A DNA stretch of 64,000 bases. Source: Fennellomyces sp. T-0311 (taxonomy: Eukaryota > Mucoromycota > Mucoromycetes > Mucorales > Lichtheimiaceae). Shown piece after piece: positions 22,266-32,782 of this stretch; position 1 is the stretch's first letter; each line of letters opens with the position of its first letter. The notes below the pieces were generated by a model. That model was not told where the DNA came from. It ran no database searches and was given only the letters and a program-made list of their open reading frames with translations. The stretch is from NCBI GenBank assembly GCA_025266875.1, contig JALLLT010000016.1, positions 558,001-622,000 of the forward strand. The letters are read 5' to 3'. The position numbers and the translations under genes are program-made.

Positions 22266-23460
22266 ATGGATCCCAATTCAAGCTCTGATCCTCTTGATGT
22301 CGCGGTTGCGGTTGCTCAGGCTATGGGTCAACCAAACGACGCTGCTATCAAAAGCGAAAGCAAGGATGCCTGGTCCGAATTCATGTCCTCTGCCTCGCAA
22401 GACCTGCCTGTCGACTTGATGCATCAACCGCTGTTCCATCTGGGCCAGACGCCACCGCCACAAACAGAGTTGATGGACCCACTCGACCCGTCGTCGTGCT
22501 TGACCTTGATGCACGAGAACCCCGAGCTATCGACTCTCGAGAAGCAGTGGACGTATCCTATAATGCAGCATCAACAGCAGCAGCACCAACAACAGCAGCA
22601 GCGACCACACCATCCGTTGGACTATACAACATCGTCGTCATCCATGTTTTTGCCACCTACACCACCCGTCGAGTCACCCGCCCAGGCAATGCAAAATGGC
22701 CAGTTCCCGCCATGGTTCGGTATCCAGTTGAATGGCGCTGCTGCCGTGGCTGCTGCAACGGGCATGCCACCCGAACCCTCGCCGCCTCCATCGTCCAGTA
22801 TGGATTTTGGCATGCCATCCATGTGCTATTTGCCGCAACAATTTCAGCCTCAAACGCAACCACCCGCCGGCGGTGCTGTCAAGTCATCGGCGAGGGGCCG
22901 ACGACGATCGTCACCCTCGTCGCGTCCTTACCGTCGGCGAAACTCATCACATCCATCGGTGGCCTCGGTGGTTTCACTCTCGGCACATGAGCCCGTCGCC
23001 CACTTTATCGACGGCATCGAGCACATCACGTTTCTCTATTCGCATGATCGCCTGGTGAAGGAGTACACCGTGCGAACCGACGTGGATAGCTGTATGCTCG
23101 AAGAGATTCCGATGGAATTCCGGGTGCTTAATGCGGTAAGCGCAATCATCAACCATCGTTCGACAATGTTCTTATGGCTATATACTGTTTTCTTTTGTTC
23201 TGTCACAGATTTATCCGCGGGCGAATGTCGAAAAGGAAGACTACGACGGTAATCGGTGGGAATACGAAACAAGCTGCAACCAGCTCGGCTGGAAGCTCTG
23301 CTGGCTTAACCAGGATCAACTGTGCGGCCGACGCGGTCTGATCCAGCGTGCAGTAGACTCGTACCGCAATCGTCATGTGAATATGCGCTCACGACGGGTG
23401 ACACGTCAAGAGAAGGTTGCAAACGGCACGCTCCGTCGACGTCGAGCCAAGCGAAGTTAG
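22266..23460 (+). CDS. fungal DUF8032-like domain protein, probable regulator
   Basis: Two exons (22266-23135, 23209-23460) give 373 aa. The N-terminal 230 residues are disordered and rich in Pro, Ser and Gln, with a QQQQ-type tract near residue 100. A basic segment (ARGRRRSSPSSRPYRRRNSS) could act as a nuclear localisation signal. The C-terminal 140 residues are a compact domain: EPVAHFIDGIEHITFLYSHD, EIPMEFRVLNAIYPRAN, DYDGNRWEYETSCNQLGW and LIQRAVDSYRNRH. This matches a fungal-specific domain I recall as DUF8032, whose function is not established; the name should be checked. Disordered N-terminus plus basic patch suggest a nuclear role, by inference only. Confidence 0.75.
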
Positions 23461-23681
23461 ACACTAATATAGTCCACTCTTTTGTAATATTTTGCGTTCA
23501 TCTTTCATTGGGCCATGTATGAATATCTCTCTCTCTCTCTCTCTTTTTTTTTCTTTAGTCAACTGTACATAATCATCTACAAATCATCCTAATAAAAGTC
23601 ATACATCACCAAGACGTCACTTTCTTATTTTGGCTCTATTTCTCATACGTAAGACCCAGCTTCCACCAGTCTCGCGTCATT

Positions 23682-25877
23682 ATGGATCCATGGATCAGCG
23701 CCGTAACCACCGAGATCGGCGGTTGTCATGACATCATTCGCCAGGTCATTGCTGCCTGCTGCGCCCATGACAAAGGCATCGTGTTGCATGGCAAACCTGG
23801 CACAGGCAAAACCGCCATGGCACTTTCTATTGCGAGTATGTTGCAGAAATAATAAAAAAAGTCCATGTTTTCTTGTGCGCTTATAAAGTTTAGAACATTC
23901 TGGACTGCCTTTCCATATCCTGAATGGACCCGATGTTTTTCAAAGCGGTAATGCTCTCCCTTGGTGTCGGTTGCCACCAGAGAACTAACTATTCTAGTAA
24001 AACCATAGAGCAGGGCGCAAGCGAGGCCAAGCTGTTGCAACTGTTCGACGACATCGATAAAGACAGCATTGTCATCCTGGACGAAATTGACCTACTTGCT
24101 GGCTCGCTGAAGAACAAAAAAGGGGATCTGGACGTCCGGATAGCATCAACGCTACTCTCCATTCTCGATCGATTGAACCAAAAGCCACCCTTTATCTATG
24201 TTATCGGTAACGAAAAAAGTAAAGTACATGCATGGACAACAAGCTAACGTTGGATCCAGGACTAACAAGTCGGTTACACGCCCTTGATCCCAGTTTCCTG
24301 CGTGCGGGTCGTCTGGACGATGTTCATGAAATCGTCATCAAAACACCGCAAGCACGGCGCGAGATCCTGGACATTATGGCACAACGTAAGTTCACTATCG
24401 CATAGGGAATAACGATCGCTTATTGGTGCAAAGGAATACCGTTTGCATCGGACGTGGATCGGGATGCGATCATGTCTGATGTTGCTCGAGTAACACACGG
24501 ATTTGTCCCGAGTGATCTGCAGAGTTTATGTACCCAAGTCGTGTTACAGTTGATCCAAAATCCAACGGATCATGCCTCGATACACCATTTTCAACACGCG
24601 CTCCGTCTTGTCCGACCTTCTAACTTGAGCGAATATGCTTCCAAGGCAAAGCATTGCCCAAAAGATTCCATGGCACTCGGCTAATGCCCCATACGATAGA
24701 TACCGGACATCAAATTCGCAGATCTATACGGTATTGACTCCATCATTCAAGAAATCAAGACATCCGTCATCTATCCGTTCCATCATCCAGAAAAGTATGT
24801 CGCGTTGGGCATAGCTCCACCGCGTGGCATTATGATCCATGGCCCTCCAGGCGTCGGTAAAACCATGCTGTGCTGTGCATTAGCGTCAGAAGCCGGAGTG
24901 AACTTTATGCTTGTGGAGGTCAGTTTACATGGCTTTTGCTAACGTTGCTTTGACTGATCACGTCCTATAGAGCTCACAAGTTAGATCCAAGGTCGTAGGC
25001 GAGTCTGAGAGTAATCTGGCTAAACTGTTTGCCCAGGCACGCGCCAATTCTCCTTGCATCCTTTTTATTGATCAGGTACATCGAACGAACGTATCAAGAA
25101 GCAATCACTAACATGTGCAAAAAAAAAGATTGATATGCTGCTCCCGAAGCGTGGAACGAGCTCCACTTCGGAAAACACAGGCGATCGCATCGTTACTTCC
25201 TTTCTCACAGGTAAAAGAAAGCTCCATGCACAAATGGAATGAACTCTCATTTCTGTGCAAAGCAATGGATGGGTTGCTTACGAAAAGCAACGCGGACAAT
25301 GCCCAGATCGATGTCCTTGTGGTAGGAGGTAAGTGCTTGCTGGACAGCTGTCAGAACTCGTTACCAACATTGAAAGTAGCCACCAATCGCATTGAAGCGA
25401 TCGACCCTGCAGTTCTTCGACCTGGACGGTTTGACGAACATATTCATATCCAGCGACCCGATCAACAGGTGTGTGTGTCAAAGTAATCGGACACTTTTAA
25501 TAACCCCTTTCCAATAGCAACGATTGGCTATTATTCAAGGTCTGTGCGCGAAAATGCCGACGTTATTAACCGATACCGAACGCTTGCAGCTGGCTCAAGA
25601 AACCAATGACTGGACAGGTAAAAGAAGAAAAAAAAGCAACTAGGGTTATATCCATGAGTGTCACTGAACCCCCGGGCAAAAGGTGCCGATTTAGACAATT
25701 TGTTTCGGGAGGCTGCCATGGTGAGTCTGCGCGAAAGCGTTCATAATGACAAGGTAATAAAGTGAATGGAAAAGCGGTAAAAAAAAGAAGGCGCATGGGA
25801 GCTTAGATGGTTTCCATTCTTAGATCACGTCGAATCATATTGCGATGGCCCGGTCTACGGGGAAGCTTAATTTATAA
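23682..25877 (+). CDS. compact double-AAA ATPase of the Cdc48/SPATA5L1 type
   Basis: Thirteen exons join to exactly 510 codons (509 aa). There is no N-terminal substrate domain; the first ATPase starts at once. D1 has GKPGTGKT (Walker A) and VILDEIDLL (Walker B). D2 has HGPPGVGKTM and LFIDQIDMLLPKR, where the usual Walker B Glu is Gln. Sensor 1 (VVGATNRIEAID), LRPGRFDEHIHI and GADLDNLFREAAM of D2 are typical of the Cdc48/Afg2 group. Human SPATA5L1-type proteins act with AFG2 in ribosome maturation; yeast has Afg2 only. The intron at 24646-24699 has a GC donor. The start at 23682 gives the peptide MDPWISAVTTEIGGCHDII, in line with the first strand of an AAA domain, so little is missing at the N-terminus. 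Confidence 0.85.
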
Positions 25878-25941
25878 ATGAAATGAATTTATACCATTAA
25901 AGCGCACTGTTGTATCACACAACTACTCCTTGAAAGCCCCA

Positions 25942-26636
25942 ATGTCCTTGTCCATGTCCTTAACGTCATATGCATTCTTTCTCGCGGTCGTACCCGTCCT
26001 CGTGCAATGGCACTATTTTCGACAAACATTACTGACTGCATTGAGCGTTGCTACGGGATTGCATGATGTTCCCGCTGATTTCGTCACCATTGGTTTGGGT
26101 CTTACGGCCATCTACACGTTTGTGATTGCCGGGTTTATCGCTGACGTGGCGGAAACGATCAGTGAAAAGTATCGACGCGCATTTTCGGGTTTGTCGCCAG
26201 GTGTTGACCAGCTCAAACAGCAATTCCCTGGTAGGCTATGACAACACCCGCCTATATTTTGATCATCTTTCATACTGATCTCTACTCCTCAACAGGCTAT
26301 GCGGTCTCTGCTTACTTGCTCCAAAGCAATACCAATCTGCATTATGCTCAGGGCAAAGCGTAAGTACGGTAAAAGGTCCAAAAGATAACCATGTCATCTG
26401 AACGACACGATAGGTTCTTGTTTCTCCAATCGATCTTGCTGGTTCTGGTGCCATTCACGCAACGTTATCCACAAATTCAGAAGGCCAATGGCATTGCCTA
26501 TCGGTGTGCACTCGGGTGGACGCTGGTGTATAGCTTGTTTCCTCGCGAAACAATGCACTTTCTGTGGCTGGTTTCACAAGTGATCCAACAACAGTTCGCA
26601 TACCAGCCTCGCTATTCGGAAGACTATGTCCTATAG
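25942..26636 (+). CDS. small multipass membrane protein, unrecognised
   Basis: Three exons (25942-26230, 26296-26359, 26414-26636) give 191 aa. Hydrophobic segments are visible at YAFFLAVVPVLVQW, VTIGLGLTAIYTFVIAGFIA, FLFLQSILLVLVPF and IAYRCALGWTLVYSLF, which suggests about four membrane passes. No signal peptide separate from the first segment and no domain was recognised. Intron borders preserve frame and have normal GT/AG ends, so the gene itself seems real. It follows the AAA ATPase by about 65 bases. Confidence 0.65.
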
Positions 26637-27179
26637 ACAACTCGTCCTTACCACATTGTACTCTTGTATATACCCTGTATACCTCTTTTTTCAATAAGCC
26701 ATCGGTTCAGATTCGAATAAGTATAATTAAAAGTGGATTTGTACTGTGATGGGAAGAGGCTCTCACACTGCTACTTTACTGCTAATGTGCGCGGGAGAAA
26801 GCAGATGTAGTTGTGGCGACATAATGGGTACGTAGAGATAAAGGGAGGCAACATTGGCATAGCAACGATAATGATAGAGCGCTCGTTGGGTCTATTACAT
26901 AAGCTACCCTGGCATGTAACTGGAAGTCGAGTACAAACTACTCGCATACTGTAGGAGATGATACCATTGGCCCAAGCACGGACCAATGTGAGGGGTTTTT
27001 CTCGGCAGGACAAAAGAAAAACCGTCCCTATCATTTTGGCGGATATGGAAAAAAAATGAACGCGTACCTCCCCACTTTACAAGAAGTATGATTGGTATCC
27101 CAAAAAAACGCCTTTTTTTATATCCTTTTCACCTCTTTTCCTCAATACTTCGCTTTCCTCCCTTTGCCTTAATCCCACT
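26637..27179. other. intergenic region
   Basis: This 540-base gap holds no recognised gene. Its last 70 bases are pyrimidine-rich and probably form the promoter and leader of the methyltransferase gene. Confidence 0.5.
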
Positions 27180-28130
27180 ATGAGTTCAACCTCTCTTGCT
27201 CACATCAAGGACAACAATCTGGTGCTTCGTCTCGAAGCAACAGGCTACCAGTCTGACGACAGCAGCAGCAGTAGTAGTGATGGCGACGATCCGTTCCATC
27301 GTTTAAATCTGATTCAAAGCAATGCGATTCCGGAATACGGCGCAGTGTCCGCCATTACGTACGACCTATTACCCAACGGTGTTGAATTGGCACAGGATCT
27401 AAGTGGCGGTTGTGGAGGGAAAACGTAAGAGAACACAAACTCTAATCTGGACAAGCAACTCACGTTTTGCTGCTAATCCTTATATAGATGGGAAGCGGCG
27501 GATGTCATGATTGACTATTTCCTGTGGAAAAATCAACAGCAAGGGAACTTGTTTGAAGGACAAAAAGTGCTCGAACTGGGTGCTGGTACAGGATTGGTTG
27601 GCTTGGCCCTTGCTTTGGGCTGTAGTAAGCTCGACAATATGGTATTAACTGATCAAATGTAAGTTGCACGACCTTTTTTTTGCCGATGCTGCATAAGCTC
27701 TAATCATGTTGAAAAAAGACCGATGATGAAATTGATGCAGCAAAATATTGAGTTGAATCGTGTAAAGGACAAGGTGCAGGCTGAGATTCTCGATTGGGGA
27801 GAGGACGTTCCGGAAAGCTGTCGTGCTCCGGATGTCATTTTGGCGTCCGACTGTGTCTACCTCGAAGTTGCTTTCAAACCACTTTTGGATACCCTGGTCG
27901 CGTTGGCTGACAAGAATACCGATATCTACATGAGCTATCGAAAACGAAGAAACGCAGATAAACGATTCTTTATCATGGCTCGGAAACATTTCACCATCAC
28001 TGAGGTAGCATAAACTGTCAAAACGAAGTGCACGTGCATTGTTAACATGTTTGGATAGGTGATGGACGACCCGAAGCGTGACATATACAGTAGAAATCGT
28101 TTGAAATTATATCTCATGAAAAAGAAATAA
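27180..28130 (+). CDS. family-16 protein lysine methyltransferase (EFM6/METTL21-like)
   Basis: Seven-beta-strand methyltransferases of this family modify lysines on translation factors and chaperones; Efm6 acts on eEF1A. Four exons (27180-27424, 27488-27658, 27719-28004, 28059-28130) give 257 aa. The SAM site is VLELGAGTGLVGLALAL, preceded by GKTWEAADVMIDYF. The family motif ASDCVYLEVAFKPLL is the equivalent of (D/E)xxY, and the following SYRKRRNADKRFF is typical of the Efm6/METTL21 branch. An acidic serine tract (DDSSSSSSDGDD) lies near residue 30. The last exon adds a basic end. Substrate identity is inferred from family likeness only. Confidence 0.85.
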
Positions 28131-28184
28131 AAAGAACACAATTTATTAACACGTAAACAAGAGAAGGGGAAGAAAAGTAGGAAC

Positions 28185-29234
28185 TTATTCGGCTTGCCAC
28201 AGGGAGTGTGCTGCCGTAGGCATCCAGGTGGGGTTGGAGGTGTGGCCTTGCAAGCAGACGTAGGTTCGGCCGTGGTACTCGACACGGTCACCAGCAGCGT
28301 AGGTTCCGACAGGGTTCCAGGTGTCTGCATCGCAGTGGCTCTTCTTCTTTGGCTCGCAGTGACCATGGCTTTGACCATGACCATGCTTGGGCTCACAGTG
28401 GTCTTTCTTTTGGTGGTGCTGCTGTTGCTGTTGCTGCTGCTCCTGCTGGAACTTCTTCTTCTCAGCCTCCAGACGCGCCTTTTCTTGTTCAAACTTCTCC
28501 TGTTCCTGTCGTCGGCGTTCCTCTTCCTCAGCCTCTTCCTGTTCCTGCTTCTTCTTATCGTCGTAGAGCTTCTTGCCAAGGAGACCGGCACCAACGGCCA
28601 AGGCACCACCGACGGCGACGGTTGCGACATCAGCAGCAATACCCTTGTTGCGCATGGACTTGCAGCGTTTCAAGTGGCCTTCATGCACGTAAGACTGACC
28701 GGTGCCTTGAGGGTAGCCACCTTGTTGTTGGGGATGAGTGGAGAAGGTCAGCTGGACTTCACCTGCGGCCTCCGACTTGACAGTGTAGATCTGGAACGCG
28801 GCGCTGAGGGCCTGGCCCTGGGCGATCTGGCGCAAGGGAATAGCGGCAAAACCAATCAACTCGTCAGCACCCTTCTCTTCGTCCATCACTTCGATGAAGA
28901 GGTCAGGAGCAGCACCCGGTGGAGGCAACTGGAAGGTCTGGTTCCAAGTCGCGTTCTTGCCGGCATCCTTGGCAACAAAGGTCTGCTGCCACGACTTGCT
29001 ATCGCTAAAGTCATAGCTGAATCGCAGATAAGGATCTTGCTTCCCCAATGTCTCGACGTTCTTGAGGTTCGTGGCGGAGTGGACGGTCAGAGTAAGCGCC
29101 GATGACTGCTGCTGAGAGTGGTAGGAGCTCTGCTGGACTTGATAAGTAGGTGCTTGGTTACCAACGCGTTGGTATGTGGTGGTTTGCTCCTCATAGGAGA
29201 ACTCTTGCGAAGAATAGGTCTGTTGGTAGGACAT
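28185..29234 (-). CDS. C2 domain, Gly/Ala segment, coiled coil and chitin-binding module fusion
   Basis: A single exon gives 349 aa. Residues 1-45 are Gln/Tyr/Ser-rich. A C2-type domain spans about 46-170 (LTLTVHSATNLKNVETLG, KQDPYLRFSYDF, DLFIEVMDEEKGADELIGFA). A Gly/Ala-rich hydrophobic stretch follows (ATVAVGGALAVGAGLLGKK), then a charged Glu/Gln coiled coil of about 50 residues and a His/Lys linker (HGHGQSHGHCEPKKK). The C-terminal 45 residues form a CBM5/12-like module: WNPVGTYAAGDRVEYHGRTY with further Trp at WMPTAAHSLW. No signal peptide is visible, so a carbohydrate-binding module sits in an apparently cytosolic, lipid-binding context. Function is not known to me. Codon use is strongly biased, which suggests high expression. 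The 3' end is 54 bases from the methyltransferase stop, convergent. Confidence 0.85.
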   Translation of the reverse strand: MSYQQTYSSQEFSYEEQTTTYQRVGNQAPTYQVQQSSYHSQQQSSALTLTVHSATNLKNVETLGKQDPYLRFSYDFSDSKSWQQTFVAKDAGKNATWNQTFQLPPPGAAPDLFIEVMDEEKGADELIGFAAIPLRQIAQGQALSAAFQIYTVKSEAAGEVQLTFSTHPQQQGGYPQGTGQSYVHEGHLKRCKSMRNKGIAADVATVAVGGALAVGAGLLGKKLYDDKKKQEQEEAEEEERRRQEQEKFEQEKARLEAEKKKFQQEQQQQQQQHHQKKDHCEPKHGHGQSHGHCEPKKKSHCDADTWNPVGTYAAGDRVEYHGRTYVCLQGHTSNPTWMPTAAHSLWQAE

Positions 29235-30978
29235 GCTAGATGATATGAAGAAGAAAAGAAGCTTGTTCCTAATTGACGTGAGCTTATTTATTAGTGTCGC
29301 CAAGGATGCTATAATTGAGCGGAAAATCTTATCCGCAATGCCGTTTCTCCTAATTGATTTCGTTCACCGGGTTGCTAAATTAGGGGTAAATATGTTTATT
29401 TTTATGAGAAAAAAAGACCGCTTCACAGAAGCCCGCTTCAGACCAGACACACCCGTGGCGCAAACGTAACCCTTTTTGGGTGATCAAGCCGGTGGGCCAC
29501 AGCTCGTCAAAAAAAGAAGCTCAAGAAGGTCGTCTGTCAAATCCTTTGTAACCGCTCTAGTAGATCGATACAATGGCACTTTATCGTATCGACATTCAAA
29601 ACCAAACAAAAGCGTCACGTTAGCAGCAGTTATACTTGCATTCAGTGCACAGAAGCTAGATGCAGTAAACATAGAAAACAAAGTTATATTATGCAAAACG
29701 ATGGGAAATTGTTCTAACCTACCCACATCGTTTCCTGTTCATTCAACAGGATATCTTGCATGAGCGTGATCGGGCATTTGAAGTTCAGTCATGTTTGTGT
29801 ATTACTTGAAGGCGTGCAGTTGCATTTAAGAAGACGCCCTCCACCTTTGTGTTCCTGTGAAATTAAATATTGGGCGCAACTTCTTGTTCGGATACTACTT
29901 TGATAATGGCAAGAAAGTCATTTGATTTTTTTCACTAAACTTGCGACTTGGAAACCCGAACTTCTGGCGCCGAGAAGAGCACTGCATATTCGTACCACCA
30001 TGTATTGCCCGGGTCTTGCATGCAGCTCGAGACGTTTTTATTATTTTGGCCCGCGTTCCACACCTATGGGGCGCATGGTGTTTGTTATGCATTTCCCCAG
30101 ACGAGTATCATCTTTTGAAAAGATGCTGGGCAGTAACGTTGTCAAAAACAAGAGCACCGATCTGTATCTCAACTTGGACGCGTTCGCGCCATGATGCTTA
30201 CTCTCGTACTGTTTCTTGTAGTATTGAAATGACGATACTTGTTGGTCAAACATGTAACTCTCCCACGAATCAGTCATTGAAAAGGAAGCATCCGTTTATG
30301 TACGGTAGATGATGCATAAGAAAATATATGCATTCGTAAGCGTTTCAACTGATAGAGTTGAGGTATGCGCCTTAAGTTGAACCTTCACGGAATGACTTTG
30401 ACCAATCGACGAGTCCAGATTCCACGTGCATCGAGTTAGCGGTTGTGGTAGCATTCTCGAACCACCCAAACATTGACAGTAGCACCTACTCGGGCATTCA
30501 AAATTGAGCGCGATGCTTTGATCAGATAGCGTGTACGACGCTGAAGGGGAGTGATGTGCTCGGCTACGTCCCTTTATATACTGTATACCTACTTGGCGTA
30601 TTCTACGCCCTACAATCAAACAGAATGCTGATCTCTAGGGCACTTGTGCTGTTTGTCCCGAAAACAAAATAAGGTTCCGCGGTTTGCAAACGTACATGTA
30701 ACGTATATACTCATGCAAAGGCGCGGGTGGAAAAGCGTACAAAGTCATCTGGGTTTCGTAGACGATTAACTCACGAGTTCACCCTGCCGATTGTATAATT
30801 GCTATTGCAACATCAAGCTCGTTTTACTGTATGCTGTTTTTTCTTTTATTTGACTATCTACATGTATACATCAAACAAATTCTTTAGGTTTTGACAAGAA
30901 TTTCTATAGCACATTGTTTCATCTCGAGTAAGTTCCTATCTGCTTCATGCACTATGGCAGGATTTCCAGTAGCGCAGC
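29235..30978. other. intergenic region
   Basis: This 1.7-kb stretch contains no recognised gene. Small frames at 29476-29763, 29922-30194 and 30041-30277 are open but overlap in different directions and show no domain. The first few hundred bases probably hold the promoter of the C2/CBM gene. Confidence 0.45.
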
Positions 30979-32233
30979 TTAGTTCAAAGCATCCAACAAA
31001 CCGCCCAAAACTTCAGTGATCTTTTCACCAATTTCAGTGGTCGAAGCGTTGCCGCCTAGATCCTTGGTACGAGCACCACTGTCAAGGACATTACGGACAG
31101 CATCCTCGACGGCCTTGGCCTCCTTCTCGAAGCCAAGGGAGTAGCGGAGCATCATGGCAACACTGAGGATGGTGGCGATGGGATTGGCAATGCCCTGACC
31201 GGCGATATCGGGAGCAGATCCGTGAATAGGTTCGTAGACACCCAGGCACTTGCTCTTGCCATCGGGCAAGCCATTCAGGGAGGCAGAGGGTAACAGACCC
31301 AAGGAGCCGACAATGACAGAGGCTTCGTCGGACAAGATATCACCAAACATGTTTTCAGTCAAGACGACGCCGTTGAGCTTCTTGGGGTTCTGGACAATGG
31401 ACATGGCGGCAGAGTCAACAAGATGGTGCTCCAGTTCGAGCTGTGGGAATTCCTTGGCGAGGGTTTCAGTCACAACGGTACGCCACAAACGCGAAGTGGC
31501 CAACACATTGGCCTTGTCAATCGAATGGATCTTGCCAACGGGGTTCTGCTTGAGCGCCAACAAGGCAGCCAGACGCGTGACGCGCTCGACTTCTTCACGG
31601 GAGTACGGGAGTGTGTCATAGGCTATACGCATAGACCACGGCATGAGTCTTTTCTCTCCGTCCCTTTCGTATGTCCTCTATGTACATTACCTTTTCCATC
31701 CTCGCCAGCTTCCTTGCGATCACCAAAGTAGATGCCACCCACCAATTCGCGAACAAACACAAACTCGGTACCCTGAACAACGTGGTCCTTGAGTGGCGAC
31801 AAGCTGGTCAAGCTATCGGAAGCAAAAGTGACAGGTCGCAGGTTGGCGTACAGGTCAAGCGACTTGCGCAGTTTGAGCAAGCCTTGTTCGGGACGTGGTC
31901 CGCTGCCGATCTGTGCACCTGGAAGACCACCTACGGCACCAAGCAAGATGGCGTCGGCGGCCTTGCATGCCTCCAAGGCGGAATCAGGCAAAGGTTCACC
32001 TGCAAGAGGGCACAATGCGTTACTTTTTCTTTGCTATTCTCGCGCGTGAATACAAACTTACCCGTCTTTTCAAGAGCGGCGAGGCCAATGAGCTCGTTCT
32101 TGAATTCAAACTCGACATTCAAAGCCTTGGAGCGACGCTCGGCAATCTTGTTCAAGACCTTGACTGCCTCGCCCACGATTTCAGGACCGATGCCGTCACC
32201 GGGAAGGCACACGATAGAGACTTTTCTGGCCAT
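30979..32233 (-). CDS. LEU2: 3-isopropylmalate dehydrogenase
   Basis: This enzyme oxidises and decarboxylates 3-isopropylmalate in leucine synthesis, using NAD+. Three exons start at ATG 32233 with [20 protein letters not shown]. Diagnostic motifs include [68 protein letters not shown] and [19 protein letters not shown]. It ends LGGLLDALN, the normal family length. Introns follow the codons for LEKTG and EDGK. No mitochondrial presequence is seen, as expected for a cytosolic Leu2. It stands in the same orientation as ILV5, 550 bases downstream of it. Confidence 0.97.
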
Positions 32234-32782
32234 TATGAGTAAAATAAAAAAAGATGTAAAGGAAGAAGGAATCCGTTGACAGGCGCGGATGAAGAAATGG
32301 CATTCGCCAGAAATGAATCACATTGATACCTCCCTTCTGATTGGCCGCCCAAGATCCGATACTACTGCCGCCCTGCACCCTTGTATCTTGACATGTATTT
32401 TTTTTCAGGCTGGGATGCCCATTATGCAGTCGTGTCGAACCGACGCCTGGGTGATTCCCGCGTTTGTTGCCATGGCGTTGCCCCTAGTTACGTAACCACA
32501 AATACTGGAAAGCGTGGCGGATCAAAAATGCGCGGCATCGGGGGTTGGTTTTTCGCATTACACACAAGATTGTCGATAAGATCAACGAATTCCATTGGAC
32601 ACGGTTATTTTGCACAAAGCGCTTTTGTATTATAAATGGCATTTTTACATAAGGAAAAATATGGATGCAAAGGTCTTTTAGGGGGGAATGTGCTTTTGGT
32701 GTTTAGGAACGAAAAGAAATACAGAAAACACTTTTTTTAGGATGGGATGGGAAGGAAGAGAGCGGTGGATGTTGCGATGATC
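32234..32782. other. LEU2 upstream region and ILV5 3' flank
   Basis: This gap holds no gene. It contains a CCAAT-type element (TGATTGGC near 32338) but no perfect TGACTCA and no CCGGNNCCGG-type Leu3 site by eye. Confidence 0.5.

Noticed and set aside
29922..30277. Overlapping frames on both strands as a small gene
   Set aside because: The two frames are antisense to each other, both are short, and neither shows a domain or clear codon bias.
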